DNA of 64,000 nt, taken from assembly GCF_002812705.1 (NCBI RefSeq), contig NZ_CP025030.1, positions 2,418,001 to 2,482,000 on the forward strand, in the 5' to 3' direction. The position numbers were made by a program, and so were the translations under genes. The first letter of the stretch is position 1. Every line of letters begins with the position of its first letter. The stretch comes from Achromobacter spanius (GTDB taxonomy: Bacteria > Pseudomonadota > Gammaproteobacteria > Burkholderiales > Burkholderiaceae_B). Under the pieces are notes generated by a model. It was not told the DNA's origin. It was given only the letters and a program-made list of their open reading frames with translations, and ran no database searches. Of the stretch, positions 1 through 9,202 are shown piece by piece.

Positions 1-1311
1 CCAGCGGTGCAGGCGGCGCGCCAGTTGCTTGCGCAAGCGGCGCGGATCCGGCTCGGGGGCCAGCATGGGAATGATGGTGGGCTTGACGTTGGATACCGAC
101 AGGCCGCCTTCCAGCCGGATAGCGGGTTCGGGCGCGGTGTCGTTGGGCGTGCCGTTGGCGATGGTTTGCGTGCCGTCCGACGGCAGCGGGGGCGGTACGT
201 CCAGGCTCCATTCCAGCAGGTCCAGCAGCCACGCCTGGAAGGCCTTGCCGCCGGCGATCGTCTGCGCGTCCTGCTCGGGCGGCGCGGCTTCCATCGGGAT
301 GACGGGCATGCCGGCGCGCAGCAGCGCGGGCGCCACGGTTTCGTTCAGCACGTCCTGGTCGCGGTTGGCGCCGAAGGCGGCGAAGTGCGTGCGCACCCCT
401 TGCAACAGCGCGTCGGGCAGCGGCGCCACCCAGCCTTCGAACAGCTTCCACGCCGAACGCAGCCGGCGCACGCCCACGCGCAACTGATGCACGTGTTCGG
501 AATTGCCGGCGCGGTAAACGCCTTCCGTGTCCACTTCAGCCAGCACCGCGGCGTTGCGCGCGATCTGGTCCAAACATTCCGCTGCGATGCGGCCCAAGGC
601 CTGCGGCGCCGTCATGTCTTCGCGCAGCTTGACCGAGGCCGCGCCGCGCGGCGCCCAGAACTGGGCAATGGCTTGGGCGCGGCGCGCTTCCAGATCATCG
701 TCCGCCTTGGCGTCTTCCTCGGCAAGCCGTTCCGCCAACTGCGCCAGCGCATCGCCACGTTCGGATTTGCTGCGCGGGTCCAGCACCAGGCTGTGCCGCT
801 GCTGCCAGCCGCGCGCAACAGCAAAGATGGCGGCGGGGCGGCCCGACACCAGTTCAAATTCCAGTTCGGAAATAGGCAGTTCCAGCGCGCCCGCGCGCAG
901 GATGCCGGTGTCGTAGGCCAGTTCAACCGTGCCGTAACGCGTGCGCACTTTGCGCAGCAGGCGCAGCACGTCGGTTTCATAGCGCAGGCCCAGCTCGCCC
1001 TTGATGGCGCTCAGCGCCGCTTCGACTTCGGTGCCTGCATACACCGACAGGTCCAGCACTGGCCCGGGGCGGGGGTGGTTCATTTCGATGCGGGTGATGG
1101 CGTTGATGCCGGGCATCTTCAGCGTCTGCACCCAATCATTGCCTTCCTGGCGCAGGCGGATGGCGATGCGCGCACGCGCCAGTTCACGCTCGGGTGTATC
1201 GAAATACATGGCATGCAGGCGAATGCGCGTGGCCTCGCGTTGCTTGACTTCCTTCAGCACGGCCTGGCGCGTAGCGGCGGGCACGTGCAGTTTCAATTCC
1301 TGTTCCGACAT
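1..1311 (-). CDS. CYTH-CHAD domain protein (partial, C-terminus off the left edge)
   Basis: Reading from the ATG at 1311 leftwards, the frame stays open to base 1 (437 codons). The N-terminus carries the CYTH signature ExELK (SEQELKLHV), followed by MYFDTP and AIRLRQE, which belong to the triphosphate tunnel fold. After about residue 230 the chain becomes a CHAD domain with its histidine/arginine-rich helices (VHQLRVGVRRLRS). CYTH proteins of this type hydrolyse inorganic triphosphate; CHAD domains bind polyphosphate. The catalytic role is therefore inferred from the family. The C-terminal end is missing from the window, so total length is unknown. It is separated from the phn operon by a terminator and is probably transcribed on its own. 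Confidence 0.85.
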   Translation of the reverse strand, partial: MSEQELKLHVPAATRQAVLKEVKQREATRIRLHAMYFDTPERELARARIAIRLRQEGNDWVQTLKMPGINAITRIEMNHPRPGPVLDLSVYAGTEVEAALSAIKGELGLRYETDVLRLLRKVRTRYGTVELAYDTGILRAGALELPISELEFELVSGRPAAIFAVARGWQQRHSLVLDPRSKSERGDALAQLAERLAEEDAKADDDLEARRAQAIAQFWAPRGAASVKLREDMTAPQALGRIAAECLDQIARNAAVLAEVDTEGVYRAGNSEHVHQLRVGVRRLRSAWKLFEGWVAPLPDALLQGVRTHFAAFGANRDQDVLNETVAPALLRAGMPVIPMEAAPPEQDAQTIAGGKAFQAWLLDLLEWSLDVPPPLPSDGTQTIANGTPNDTAPEPAIRLEGGLSVSNVKPTIIPMLAPEPDPRRLRKQLARRLHRW

Positions 1312-1440
1312 GGCGGTGGGTGTCCGACGGCAAAAGCCGAGATGTTAATCAAGCAAGGGGCGGGATTTGATGACCGTTCATATTTTGGTCATATCGAGCA
1401 TAGACGCCATTTGTTGCGTGGAACAAGCGGGCACCGCAGC

Positions 1441-1475
1441 AAAAGAAAAAACGCCGCCCTTTTTCAAGGGCGGCG
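1441..1475 (-). terminator. Rho-independent terminator of the phn operon
   Basis: On the plus strand an A-rich run (1441-1451) is followed by arms GCCGCCCT (1453-1460) and AGGGCGGC (1467-1474) with a 6-nt loop. Read on the minus strand this is an 8-bp GC-rich hairpin followed by a T-rich tract, just downstream of the last phnE gene. Confidence 0.8.
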
Positions 1476-1523
1476 CCAAGGAGCGCTGGTCAGGGGAAAC
1501 CGACAAGCGTAAATAAGATGCAA

Positions 1524-2348
1524 CTACAGAATCCGTTTGCGCGCCTGGGTGATGATGATTTCGGCCAGCACAACCACCACGAAGATGGCGGCCAGCACCA
1601 AGGCCACGCGATCCCACTGGAACAGGTTCAACGCCGTGTCCAGCGCCATGCCGATGCCGCCCGCGCCCACCAGGCCCAGCACGGCGGATTCGCGCACGTT
1701 GATGTCCCAGCGCAGCAACACGATGGACCAGAACGCCGGGCGGATCTGCGGCCAGTAGGCATACCACAGCACCGAGCCCTTGCTGGCGCCCGTGGCGGTC
1801 ACGGCTTCGATGGGGCCGCGCTGCGCTTCCTCGATGGCTTCGCCCACCAGCTTGCCGACGAAACCGATGGAGCGAAACGCAATCGCCAGCGTGCCCGCCA
1901 ACGCGCCGGGTCCGAAGATGGCGATGAACAGCAGCGCCCACACCAGCGAATTGACCGACCGGCTGGACACCAGGATCAAGCGCGCCAGCATGTTGATGGT
2001 TTTGCTGGGCGTCAGGTTGTTGGCCGCCAGCAAGCCCACCGGCACCGCCATGAAGACGGACAGGATGGTGCCCAGCGTGGCGATGTGCAGCGTTTCGATC
2101 AGCGCCGCGTGCACGCCATCCGGGTAGTAGGCCCAGTCGATCGGCCACATGCGGCGGAACAGGTCGGCCATCTGTTCGGGGGCGTCATACAGGAATTCCG
2201 GTATGACTTCCACGCCACGGATGGCCTGGACAATGGCCGCGACCACCAGCAGGTACAGCGCAAAGCGCAGCAGCCGCTGCCCCATGCTGTAACGCTGCCA
2301 CACGCGCGGCGTGCCCGCCGGATTCAGGGTAGAGGCGTGGGCGTTCAT
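1524..2348 (-). CDS. phnE: Phosphonate-type ABC transporter permease (second PhnE)
   Basis: This 274-residue inner-membrane permease has about six hydrophobic segments and the permease loop EAxxATGAS (EAVTATGASKGSVL, about residues 182-195), which contacts the ATPase. It resembles the adjacent phnE paralogue, so the transporter probably uses a PhnE heterodimer, as in many phosphonate/phosphite importers. The start overlaps the stop of the upstream phnE by 4 bp (ATGA), showing translational coupling. It is the last gene before the terminator at 1441-1475. The substrate cannot be told from sequence: phosphonate, phosphite or a phosphate ester are all possible. Confidence 0.88.
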   Translation of the reverse strand: MNAHASTLNPAGTPRVWQRYSMGQRLLRFALYLLVVAAIVQAIRGVEVIPEFLYDAPEQMADLFRRMWPIDWAYYPDGVHAALIETLHIATLGTILSVFMAVPVGLLAANNLTPSKTINMLARLILVSSRSVNSLVWALLFIAIFGPGALAGTLAIAFRSIGFVGKLVGEAIEEAQRGPIEAVTATGASKGSVLWYAYWPQIRPAFWSIVLLRWDINVRESAVLGLVGAGGIGMALDTALNLFQWDRVALVLAAIFVVVVLAEIIITQARKRIL

Positions 2349-3229
2349 TCTTCCACCTCCGCCTTGCGAGCCACCGGCGGCTTGCCGGAACCGATGCCGC
2401 GCGCGCCGGCAAAGCGGCCTTGCAGGATGCGGTCAAAGCCCAGGTTGTCCAGGAACACGGCGCGCACGAAGCCCGCGATGATCTCACCCAGCATGATGAT
2501 GGCGATCAGGGTCAGCAAGATGGCGCTGACGAAGTCGTAGTCAAAGCGCTGGAAGGCCGAGAACAGCGTGCCGCCCACCCCGCCCGCGCCCACGATCCCC
2601 ACCATGGTGGAGTTGCGCAGGTTGGAGTCGAACTGATAGGTGGCAAAGCCGATGAAGCGCGCGAAAACCTGCGGCAGCACGCCGAAGATGATCACGTTGG
2701 CGAACGACGCACCGCTGGCGCGCACCGCTTCCACCTGCTTTAACGAGATCTCTTCGATGGCTTCGGTGAACAGCTTGCCGATGAAGCCGATGGACGCCAC
2801 CGTCAGTGCCAGAATGCCCGCCAGCGCGCCAAAGCCCACGGCCTTGACGAACAGGATGGCAACGATGACGGGGTGCAGTGCGCGGCACAAGGCCACCAGC
2901 GAACGGGCGGGCCACGACACCCAGGCGGGCATCATGTTGCGCGCGCCCAGAAGCCCTACGGGCAGCGCAAACAAAATACCCAGCACCGAGGCCAGCACGG
3001 CAATTTCCAGGCTTTCGGCGATGCCCTTCCACAAGGTGTCGGGCTTTTCGAAATTGGGCGGAAACATGCGCGCCAGAAACGTCGACGCGTGTCCCATGCC
3101 GCTTTCAAAGCGCGCCCAACTGAAATCCAGTTGCGCGGCCGCGTAGACGGTGTAGATCAGCAGCAACACCAGGCCCGCCTTGGCGCGCCCGGACATGGCA
3201 AAGGGGCGGTTGCCCCGCAGGGGTGTCAT
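2345..3229 (-). CDS. phnE: Phosphonate-type ABC transporter permease (first PhnE)
   Basis: An integral membrane protein of 294 residues with the PhnE loop [14 protein letters not shown] and the conserved [10 protein letters not shown] near the C-terminus. The start is taken as the ATG at 3229 because it overlaps the phnC stop by 4 bp (ATGA); a TTG at 3238 would add three residues. It forms the membrane channel with the second PhnE and is powered by PhnC. Both permeases are about the usual family length, with no sign of damage. Confidence 0.88.
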   Translation of the reverse strand: MTPLRGNRPFAMSGRAKAGLVLLLIYTVYAAAQLDFSWARFESGMGHASTFLARMFPPNFEKPDTLWKGIAESLEIAVLASVLGILFALPVGLLGARNMMPAWVSWPARSLVALCRALHPVIVAILFVKAVGFGALAGILALTVASIGFIGKLFTEAIEEISLKQVEAVRASGASFANVIIFGVLPQVFARFIGFATYQFDSNLRNSTMVGIVGAGGVGGTLFSAFQRFDYDFVSAILLTLIAIIMLGEIIAGFVRAVFLDNLGFDRILQGRFAGARGIGSGKPPVARKAEVEE

Positions 3230-3996
3230 TCCAGCCAAGACTCGCCTCCGTAGATGGTCTTGAGCATGGCGGCGTCCAGGCCCTGGCCGTCGCCGTCATA
3301 GACCACGTGCCCGCCGGACATGCCGACGATGCGGGTGGCGTAGCGGCGCGCCAGTTCCACGTCGTGGATGTTGACGATGACGGGAATGCCGGTGGCGCTG
3401 CCCTGATCGGACAGCAGCTCCATGATTTCCACCGAGGTCTTGGGGTCCAGCGACGAGGTGGGCTCGTCGGCCAGCAGCAGTTGGGGGCGCTGCATCAGGG
3501 CGCGGGCGATGCCCACGCGCTGGCGCTGGCCGCCCGACAGCGCATCGGCGCGCTGGTCTGCAAAGCCGGCCAGGCCGACGGTATCCAGCAGCTTGTAGGC
3601 GTGCTCGATATCTTCGGCTTCAAAGCGGCGCATCCAGGCCTTGAGCGCCGAGGTGTATCCCAGCCGCCCGGTCAGCAGGTTTTCCATCACGGTCAGGCGT
3701 TCAACCAGGTTGTATTCCTGGAACACCATGCCGATGCACCGGCGCGCGCGGCGCAGCGACGCGCCACGCACGCGGGCCAGGTCCACGCTGCCTTCCTGGG
3801 ACTGCAGCACGATCTCGCCCTTGGTGGGTTCGATCAGCCGGTTGACGCAACGCAGAAGCGTGCTTTTGCCGGTGCCGGAAGGGCCGATGATGGCGGTCAG
3901 GCCTTGGCCGGCGATTTCAAGGTTGATGCCATTGAGAACCGGCCGGCCGGCCCGGTATTCCTTGACCAGGCCGGAAATGCGTAGCGACGTCGTCAT
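3226..3996 (-). CDS. phnC: Phosphonate-type ABC transporter ATP-binding protein
   Basis: A 256-residue ABC ATPase with Walker [10 protein letters not shown] (about residues 38-46), signature [12 protein letters not shown] and Walker [13 protein letters not shown], followed by a switch histidine (NIHD). It energises import through the two PhnE permeases. It lies 6 bp downstream of phnD and overlaps phnE, so the four genes form a tight transcriptional unit. No C-P lyase genes (phnG-M) or phosphonatase phnX/phnW lie in the window. The symbol therefore describes family membership, not proof of phosphonate transport. Confidence 0.9.
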   Translation of the reverse strand: MTTSLRISGLVKEYRAGRPVLNGINLEIAGQGLTAIIGPSGTGKSTLLRCVNRLIEPTKGEIVLQSQEGSVDLARVRGASLRRARRCIGMVFQEYNLVERLTVMENLLTGRLGYTSALKAWMRRFEAEDIEHAYKLLDTVGLAGFADQRADALSGGQRQRVGIARALMQRPQLLLADEPTSSLDPKTSVEIMELLSDQGSATGIPVIVNIHDVELARRYATRIVGMSGGHVVYDGDGQGLDAAMLKTIYGGESWLE

Positions 3997-4002
3997 GCTG
4001 GA

Positions 4003-5001
4003 TTACTTCTTGCTCTTGGCGGATTCGCGGTCGTAAGCGGCGCGGTTGAAGCTTTCGCCACCCGATTCAGCCACTTGGCGGACGATGGCCCAGTCCTTCT
4101 GGTAGGTCACCGGATAGAAACGGTCGGCGCCGTCGAAGGCCTTCGACATTTCCGCGGGGAAGCGGTAGTCGTAGAAGCACTTCAACATCTGGTCGCGGAA
4201 CTTCGGTTCCAGGTCATGTGCGTAGGCGAACGACGAGGTCGGGAATTTTTCGCTGGTGTAGATCACGCGGAAATCGGCTTCCTTGACCTGGCCGCGTTCG
4301 ACCATGCGCTTGAACACGTCGGATGCCACGGCGGCGGCGTCGTAGTCGCCGGAGTTCACGCCCATGACCGACTGGTCATGCTTGCCCGAGAAGATCACCT
4401 TGTAGTCCTTGTCCGGCGTCAGGCCTTCCTTGGGGAACAGGGCCACGGGCGCCATGTGGCCCGAGTTCGACGACGGCGCGGTGTGCGCGAGCTTCTTGCC
4501 CTTCAGGTCGGACAGCTTCTGGTACGGGCTGTCTTTCTTGACGATGACGATCAGGTTGTAGCCCTGGAAGCCGTCGGCATAGCCTTTCACGGCAAAGGGC
4601 ACGGCGCCGGCGATGTTCACGGCGAATGCGGTGGGGCCGGTGGAAAAACCGCCCACGTGCAAACGGCCCGAGCGCATGGCTTCGATTTCAGCGGCGTTGC
4701 TTTGCACCTGGTAGAACACCACGCGCTTACCCGTGCATTCGGACAGGTGCTTGGTGAACGGCTTGAAGATGTCTTCATAGACCGCCGGGTCTTCCACGGG
4801 TGTGTACGTGAACACCAGGGTGGACGGGGTCTTCTGCTTCGAAGCGTCAGTGGGGGTGTCCGCCACCAGATCCTTGTTGGCGTCGCAGTACATCTGGTCC
4901 AGATCGCCGCGGTTGGAGCAGGTGTCGGCGGCATTGGCGGCCGAGCCGCCAACGGCGAATGCGGCCAGGGCGGCCGCTTGCAATAGACGCATCGCGTGCA
5001 T
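4003..5001 (-). CDS. phnD: Phosphonate-type ABC transporter periplasmic binding protein
   Basis: This 332-residue protein starts with a Sec signal peptide (MHAMRLLQAAALAAFAVGG, cleavage near SAANA-AD). The mature PhnD/phosphate-phosphite-phosphonate binding fold follows, with SNSGHMAP as the likely ligand-loop region and GVNSGDYDAAAVASDVF near the C-terminal lobe. A GAGGAG ribosome site stands 7 bp before the ATG at 5001, which fixes the start. Two cysteines (about 28 and 39) near the mature N-terminus could form a disulfide. It is the first transporter gene after the regulator, and its leader contains the repeats at 5104-5129. Confidence 0.88.
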   Translation of the reverse strand: MHAMRLLQAAALAAFAVGGSAANAADTCSNRGDLDQMYCDANKDLVADTPTDASKQKTPSTLVFTYTPVEDPAVYEDIFKPFTKHLSECTGKRVVFYQVQSNAAEIEAMRSGRLHVGGFSTGPTAFAVNIAGAVPFAVKGYADGFQGYNLIVIVKKDSPYQKLSDLKGKKLAHTAPSSNSGHMAPVALFPKEGLTPDKDYKVIFSGKHDQSVMGVNSGDYDAAAVASDVFKRMVERGQVKEADFRVIYTSEKFPTSSFAYAHDLEPKFRDQMLKCFYDYRFPAEMSKAFDGADRFYPVTYQKDWAIVRQVAESGGESFNRAAYDRESAKSKK

Positions 5002-5103
5002 GGTTTGTCTCCTCGTGGGAATGAATTTGAATATTTCCTGAATTCAAACACACAATAGGGAAAACGCGCACCTGGGAAAGTCCCTGCCTTTTTTTTCGCG
5101 AAT

Positions 5104-5150
5104 TGTTCGAATTGTTCGTTTTATGTTCGTTTATTTTCGCGCGATCGCGC
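5104..5150. promoter_or_regulatory. phnD leader with three CGAACA direct repeats and a 12-bp palindrome
   Basis: The 158-bp gap between iclR and phnD contains TGTTCG (CGAACA on the transcribed strand) at 5104-5109, 5113-5118 and 5124-5129. A perfect palindrome GCGCGATCGCGC lies at 5139-5150. A T8 stretch lies at about 5089-5097. Regularly spaced repeats directly upstream of a transporter controlled by a neighbouring IclR gene suggest an operator; the binding protein is inferred. Confidence 0.45.
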
Positions 5151-5159
5151 TGCGGGGCC

Positions 5160-5975
5160 CTAGCCTCGATATCCCAGCTTGCGGGAAATTTCCTGCGCGC
5201 AAGCCAGCAGTGGCCGGGCGATGGCGCCGTCCCAAGACACATCGAACAATCCCGTCGGCCCCAGGCTGGTCAGCGCCAGCGCGATGCTGCCGGTGTTGTC
5301 GAACACCGGCACCGACAGCGCGTCCACGCCCGGCAGCGGGTTGCCCAGCGCGCGCGCCATGCCGTGCACGCGGATGTCGGCCAACTGGGCTTCGATATTG
5401 GCGCGCGACGCCTTGCGCGGCGGCGGCACGCTGGCGATGACGGCGGTGTCGCCCTCTTCGCGGGCGATGTAGTGTTCGCTGACCTTGGGCGGCAGCCACG
5501 CCGCGAATACCAGGCCCGTGGCGGTGTGCAGCATGGACATCACCGTGCCCTTGCGCATGTTCACGTGTACCGGATAGCTGGCTTCGGTCATGTGGATCAT
5601 GGTGGGGCCGTGCGAGCCCAGCACGGCGATGCCCAAGGTATGGCCGATGTCGGATTGCAGCTTGGCGATCTCGGGCATGGCGATGCGTACCGGGTCCAGC
5701 CTTTGCAGGCTGACGAGCCCCATCTGCAAGGCGAAGGGGCCCAATTCGTACTGGCCCGTGATGGCGTCCTGCTGCACCAGGCCCACGCGGATGAAGCTGA
5801 CCAGGTAGGGGTGCGCCTTGGCGGACGTCATGCCGGCGCCCGCCGCCAGGTCGCGCAGCGTCAGGGGCTTGCCGGCGTCGACCAGCGCGGCCAGCAGCGG
5901 CACGCCCACTTCGATGGATTGGATGCTGCGGCGGCCGTCATTGGCGGAGGCCGCGGGGGTCTTGGAGGTGGCCAC
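5160..5975 (-). CDS. IclR-family transcriptional regulator
   Basis: A 271-residue one-component regulator with an N-terminal winged helix (RSIQSIEVGVPLLAALV through TSAKAHPYLVSFIRVGLV, about residues 15-85) and a C-terminal IclR effector domain ending in VFDNTGSIALALTSLG. The GTG at 5975 is chosen because no ATG exists before the DNA-binding domain. A longer reading into the upstream HAD gene would add unrelated arginine-rich sequence. It lies 13 bp after the HAD stop and 158 bp before phnD on the same strand, so it most likely controls the phn transporter genes. The effector is unknown. Confidence 0.85.
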   Translation of the reverse strand: MATSKTPAASANDGRRSIQSIEVGVPLLAALVDAGKPLTLRDLAAGAGMTSAKAHPYLVSFIRVGLVQQDAITGQYELGPFALQMGLVSLQRLDPVRIAMPEIAKLQSDIGHTLGIAVLGSHGPTMIHMTEASYPVHVNMRKGTVMSMLHTATGLVFAAWLPPKVSEHYIAREEGDTAVIASVPPPRKASRANIEAQLADIRVHGMARALGNPLPGVDALSVPVFDNTGSIALALTSLGPTGLFDVSWDGAIARPLLACAQEISRKLGYRG

Positions 5976-5988
5976 GGTGTGTCTGACC

Positions 5989-6825
5989 TCAGGCCGGTTG
6001 AGCCGGGGTGGGGGGCGACGGCTGCGGCGCCTGGCGCGCTGCCAGCAGCCGATTGGCCATTTCAACAAAGCCGGCGCCGCCGTGGAATGCCGCCACGAAA
6101 GCAGGGCGGTCCGTCAGGCGGTGCAATTGCGCCTGGATGTTCGCCACGCCGACCGAAATCGGAAAGTACGCGAACATCGGCTCGTCGTTGGGCGAATCGC
6201 CGATGAAGAGCGTGCTATCCAGTGCATCAGCCACGTTCTGGCCGAATTCGCGCTGGAACATCGTACGCGTCATGGTCAGCTTGTCGTAGTCGCCAAACCA
6301 GCCGTTGACGTGGATGGAGCTGACCTTTGCCTGCGCGCCGGCGTCGTGGAAGATCTGCACGATCTTCGTGACCGCCTCCTCCGGCAGGGCGGGCACGTCT
6401 TCGCAGAAGTCGATGGCCAAGTCGGCCACGCGGTAGTCCTGGTCGCTGGCGACGGCGCACCCCGGCACCTCGGCCAGGACGCGGTCGCGGATGGCGTCCA
6501 GGCGCTTGCGGCTGGCTTGACGCGAAGCGGCGTCCGTCCAGTAATGGGTCGTCATGCGGCGGGCATGGCGGTCATAGGCATAGTAGAACGCGCCGTTTTC
6601 CCCCACCACGGCGCGCACCGGCCACATGCGGGCGATATGGTCGCACCAGCCGGCCGGGCGGCCGGTAATGGGCACGACCTGGATGCCGGCCGCCTCCAGG
6701 CGCTCCAGCGCGGCGTAGGCATCGGCCGGCAGACGGCCTTCGGTGGTCAGCGTGTCGTCGATGTCGGTCAGGACGACGCGAACCGCCGCCGCCACGGTCA
6801 AAGGCATGGCCGCAAGGGCTTGCAT
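5989..6825 (-). CDS. HAD-superfamily IIB hydrolase (sugar-phosphatase-like)
   Basis: A cytosolic phosphatase-like protein of 278 residues. Motif I is DIDDTLT (nucleophile Asp near residue 20), motif II is PITGRPAGW and motif IV is [12 protein letters not shown]. The large cap between motifs II and III marks subclass IIB, home of mannosyl-3-phosphoglycerate and sucrose phosphatases. The start ATG at 6825 has AAGGA 10 bp upstream. It heads the unit HAD-iclR-phnDCEE, suggesting that it dephosphorylates a compound brought in by the phn-type transporter. That link is inference. It is divergent from ribBX across 148 bp. Confidence 0.8.
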   Translation of the reverse strand: MQALAAMPLTVAAAVRVVLTDIDDTLTTEGRLPADAYAALERLEAAGIQVVPITGRPAGWCDHIARMWPVRAVVGENGAFYYAYDRHARRMTTHYWTDAASRQASRKRLDAIRDRVLAEVPGCAVASDQDYRVADLAIDFCEDVPALPEEAVTKIVQIFHDAGAQAKVSSIHVNGWFGDYDKLTMTRTMFQREFGQNVADALDSTLFIGDSPNDEPMFAYFPISVGVANIQAQLHRLTDRPAFVAAFHGGAGFVEMANRLLAARQAPQPSPPTPAQPA

Positions 6826-6973
6826 GAGGTTTTTCCTTCGAGTTTTAAGGGGGATCTCCGGGCGAAAGTTTAACCGTATGCCCCCCGCCAAACGGGCTTC
6901 TTGCAGACCAATAGGGGTTCTGGGCCCAGGGGCGCTAAAATCCGGGCTTTCCCGCCTGGTTTGCGTGCCCGCC

Positions 6974-8152
6974 ATGTCCGTCCAGTTGTCCTCTTTGCCC
7001 GGCTCCGAGCCGGAATCCTTCGGTATCGCTTCGGTAGCCGAGATCATCGCCGAGCTGCGCGCCGGCCGTATCGTCATCCTGGTTGACGAAGAAGACCGTG
7101 AAAACGAGGGCGACCTTGTCATGGCCGCCGAATTCGTCACGCCCGAAGCCATCAACTTCATGGTGACCCACGGCCGCGGCCTGGTGTGCCTGACCCTGAC
7201 CGAAGAACGCTGCCGCCAGTTGGAGCTGCCCATGATGGCGGCCCGCAACGGCACGCGCTACGGCACCAACTTCACGCAGTCGATCGAAGCCGCCGAAGGC
7301 GTCGAGACCGGTATTTCGGCTGCCGACCGCGCCCGCACCATCCAGGTGGCGGTGGCGCGCGACGCCAAGCCGGCCGACCTGGTCCAGCCCGGCCACATCT
7401 TCCCGGTGCGCGCGGTGCCCGGCGGCGTGCTGGTGCGCGCCGGCCACACCGAAGCCGGTTGCGACCTGACCGCCATGGCCGGCCTGACGCCCGCCGCCGT
7501 CATCTGCGAAATCCTGAAGCCCGACGGCACCATGGCCCGCTTGCCGGACCTGGTGGAATTCGGCCGCCAGCACAACCTGAAGATCGGCACCATCGCCGAC
7601 CTGATCCAGTACCGCAGCGAACACGAATCCATCGTCAAGCGCGTGGGCAAGCGGCCCATGCAGACGGCCTGGGGCACCTTCGAGGCCGTGGCCTACGAAG
7701 ACGCCGCCACCGGCTCCGCCCACTTGGCGCTGGTGCATGGTAACGTTTCCCCCGACGTTGAAACGCTGGTGCGCGTGCATGAACCGGCTTCCGTGCTGGA
7801 CCTGCTGGACACCGGCGCCAGCCCGCATAGCTGGGGCGTGGCGAAGGCCCTGGAGGCCATTGCCGCCGCGCCCGCCGGCGTACTGGTGCTGATGAATTGC
7901 CAGTCTTCCACCGAACATCTGTTTGGCCAGATTGCCGGCTGGAGCGACCCGAAGGCCCAGGCCGACGCCGCCGCCAGCACCGACCGTTTCGGCCTGCGTA
8001 CTTATGGCATTGGCGCCCAGATTCTGCGCGACCTGAATGTGGGCCAGATGAGGCTCCTGGCCCGGCCGCGCAAGATGCCCAGCATGGCGGGCTTTTCCCT
8101 GACCATTACGGGTTACGATTGCGACCCGCAGAATACTCCCGCAACACACTGA
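6974..8152 (+). CDS. ribB: 3,4-dihydroxy-2-butanone 4-phosphate synthase with degenerate GTP cyclohydrolase II domain (RibBX)
   Basis: Residues 15-215 form a RibB domain with [21 protein letters not shown] and HTEAGCDL, which binds Mg and converts ribulose 5-phosphate to the four-carbon riboflavin precursor. The remaining 180 residues align with RibA, but the zinc ligands are lost. Where active RibA has VRVHSEC...CDCG, this protein has VRVHEPAS...SPHS, and the RQEGRNIGL loop is absent. The second domain should therefore not be a GTP cyclohydrolase, so a separate ribA must exist elsewhere. This RibBX form is known in many proteobacteria. The ATG at 6974 is preferred over a long upstream extension. 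ribH follows after 10 bp. Confidence 0.9.
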   Translation: MSVQLSSLPGSEPESFGIASVAEIIAELRAGRIVILVDEEDRENEGDLVMAAEFVTPEAINFMVTHGRGLVCLTLTEERCRQLELPMMAARNGTRYGTNFTQSIEAAEGVETGISAADRARTIQVAVARDAKPADLVQPGHIFPVRAVPGGVLVRAGHTEAGCDLTAMAGLTPAAVICEILKPDGTMARLPDLVEFGRQHNLKIGTIADLIQYRSEHESIVKRVGKRPMQTAWGTFEAVAYEDAATGSAHLALVHGNVSPDVETLVRVHEPASVLDLLDTGASPHSWGVAKALEAIAAAPAGVLVLMNCQSSTEHLFGQIAGWSDPKAQADAAASTDRFGLRTYGIGAQILRDLNVGQMRLLARPRKMPSMAGFSLTITGYDCDPQNTPATH

Positions 8153-8162
8153 AGGCCGACAC

Positions 8163-8696
8163 ATGAACCCTTACATCCTTACCCCCGACCTGAACGGCGA
8201 AGGGCTGCACATCGGCATCGTACGCGCCCGCTTCAACGAAGAAATCGGTCAGGCCGAACTCGAAGCGTGCCTGAAGGAATTGGCCGAGCTGGGCGTGGAC
8301 GAACGCGACGTGATGGTCACCACCGTCCCGGGCGCCCTGGAACTGGGCGTGGCCCTGTCCCACATGGCCGAAACGTTTGAATTCGACGCACTGATCGCGC
8401 TTGGCGCCGTCATTCGTGGCGAGACCTATCACTTTGAAGTGGTCAGCAATGAAACGGCCACTGCAATCACCCGTATCTCCCTGGAAACCGGCATCCCCGT
8501 CGCAAACGGCGTGTTGACCGTCGACACCGACGAGCAGGCGCAAGCCCGCGCCGCCGGCAAGGGCCGCGATTGCGCCCAGGTGGCCGTTGAAATGGCCAAC
8601 CTGGTGGCGGCGCTGGAACCCGAGGAAGAAGACGAAGACGAAGAAGACGACGAGGACGAAGATTTTGACGACGAAGAAGACGACGACAAGCGCTGA
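8163..8696 (+). CDS. ribH: 6,7-dimethyl-8-ribityllumazine synthase with acidic tail
   Basis: The 177-residue protein has the lumazine synthase motifs [29 protein letters not shown] and NGVLTVDT, and catalyses the penultimate riboflavin step by joining the RibB product to the pyrimidine from RibA/RibD. Residues 151-177 are almost only Glu and Asp, encoded by a purine-rich GAN repeat tract (8620-8690); typical RibH ends near residue 155-160. The tail lies outside the catalytic core and overlaps the predicted nusB start. It sits between ribBX and nusB, the standard order in this group. Confidence 0.93.
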   Translation: MNPYILTPDLNGEGLHIGIVRARFNEEIGQAELEACLKELAELGVDERDVMVTTVPGALELGVALSHMAETFEFDALIALGAVIRGETYHFEVVSNETATAITRISLETGIPVANGVLTVDTDEQAQARAAGKGRDCAQVAVEMANLVAALEPEEEDEDEEDDEDEDFDDEEDDDKR

Positions 8697-9174
8697 TAGC
8701 GCGGCGCAAGCCCGCGCCAACGCGCGCAGCGCACGCCGCCGTGCACGCGAATTCGCGCTGCAAGGCGTTTATGCGTGGCTGCTGCGCGGGGGCGAAGGCA
8801 CGCAGGACGCCGGCGAGATCGACGCCCATCTGCGCGACACCGAGGATTTCTCCGAGGCCGACGCGCAATGGTTCAAGACCTTGCTGCATGGTGTCCTGCG
8901 CGAAGCGCCCGCGCTGCGCGAGCGTTTCACGCCTTACGTCGACCGCCCGCTGGCCGAGTTGTCGCCCGTTGAGCATGGCATCCTGCTGATCGGCAGCTTC
9001 GAACTGATTCATCATGTTGAAGTGCCGTACAAGGTTGCCATCAACGAAGCCGTTGAGCTGGCCAAGTCGTTTGGCGGCACCGACGGCTTCAAGTTCGTCA
9101 ACGGCGTGCTCGACAAGCTGGCCGCCGATGTGCGTGCGAACGAGGTCCAGGCCGCGGCGCAGCAGCGACGCTGA
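8665..9174 (+). CDS. nusB: Transcription antitermination protein NusB
   Basis: A 169-residue all-helical RNA-binding protein with [25 protein letters not shown] and [32 protein letters not shown], all NusB hallmarks. NusB with NusE binds boxA in rRNA leaders. No ATG precedes the core. The TTG at 8665, with GAGGACGAA just upstream, gives MTTKKTTTS and overlaps the ribH tail by 32 bp; the exact start is uncertain. Overlap with ribH indicates coupled translation. Confidence 0.88.
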   Translation: MTTKKTTTSADSAAQARANARSARRRAREFALQGVYAWLLRGGEGTQDAGEIDAHLRDTEDFSEADAQWFKTLLHGVLREAPALRERFTPYVDRPLAELSPVEHGILLIGSFELIHHVEVPYKVAINEAVELAKSFGGTDGFKFVNGVLDKLAADVRANEVQAAAQQRR

Positions 9175-9202
9175 ATCCGGGCTGTTGGTTCGGACCGACG
9201 GC

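Noticed and set aside
7..1512. Long plus-strand open frame opposite the CYTH-CHAD gene
   Set aside because: It is rich in Arg, Gly and His with no recognisable domain, while the minus frame shows clear CYTH and CHAD motifs. A typical high-GC antisense artefact.
6826..6973. FMN riboswitch before ribBX
   Set aside because: The conserved RFN-element segments are absent and the gap is too short for the full fold.
8620..8690. Purine-rich repeat tract as a CRISPR or tandem-repeat locus
   Set aside because: It is coding sequence for the acidic RibH tail and the units are irregular.
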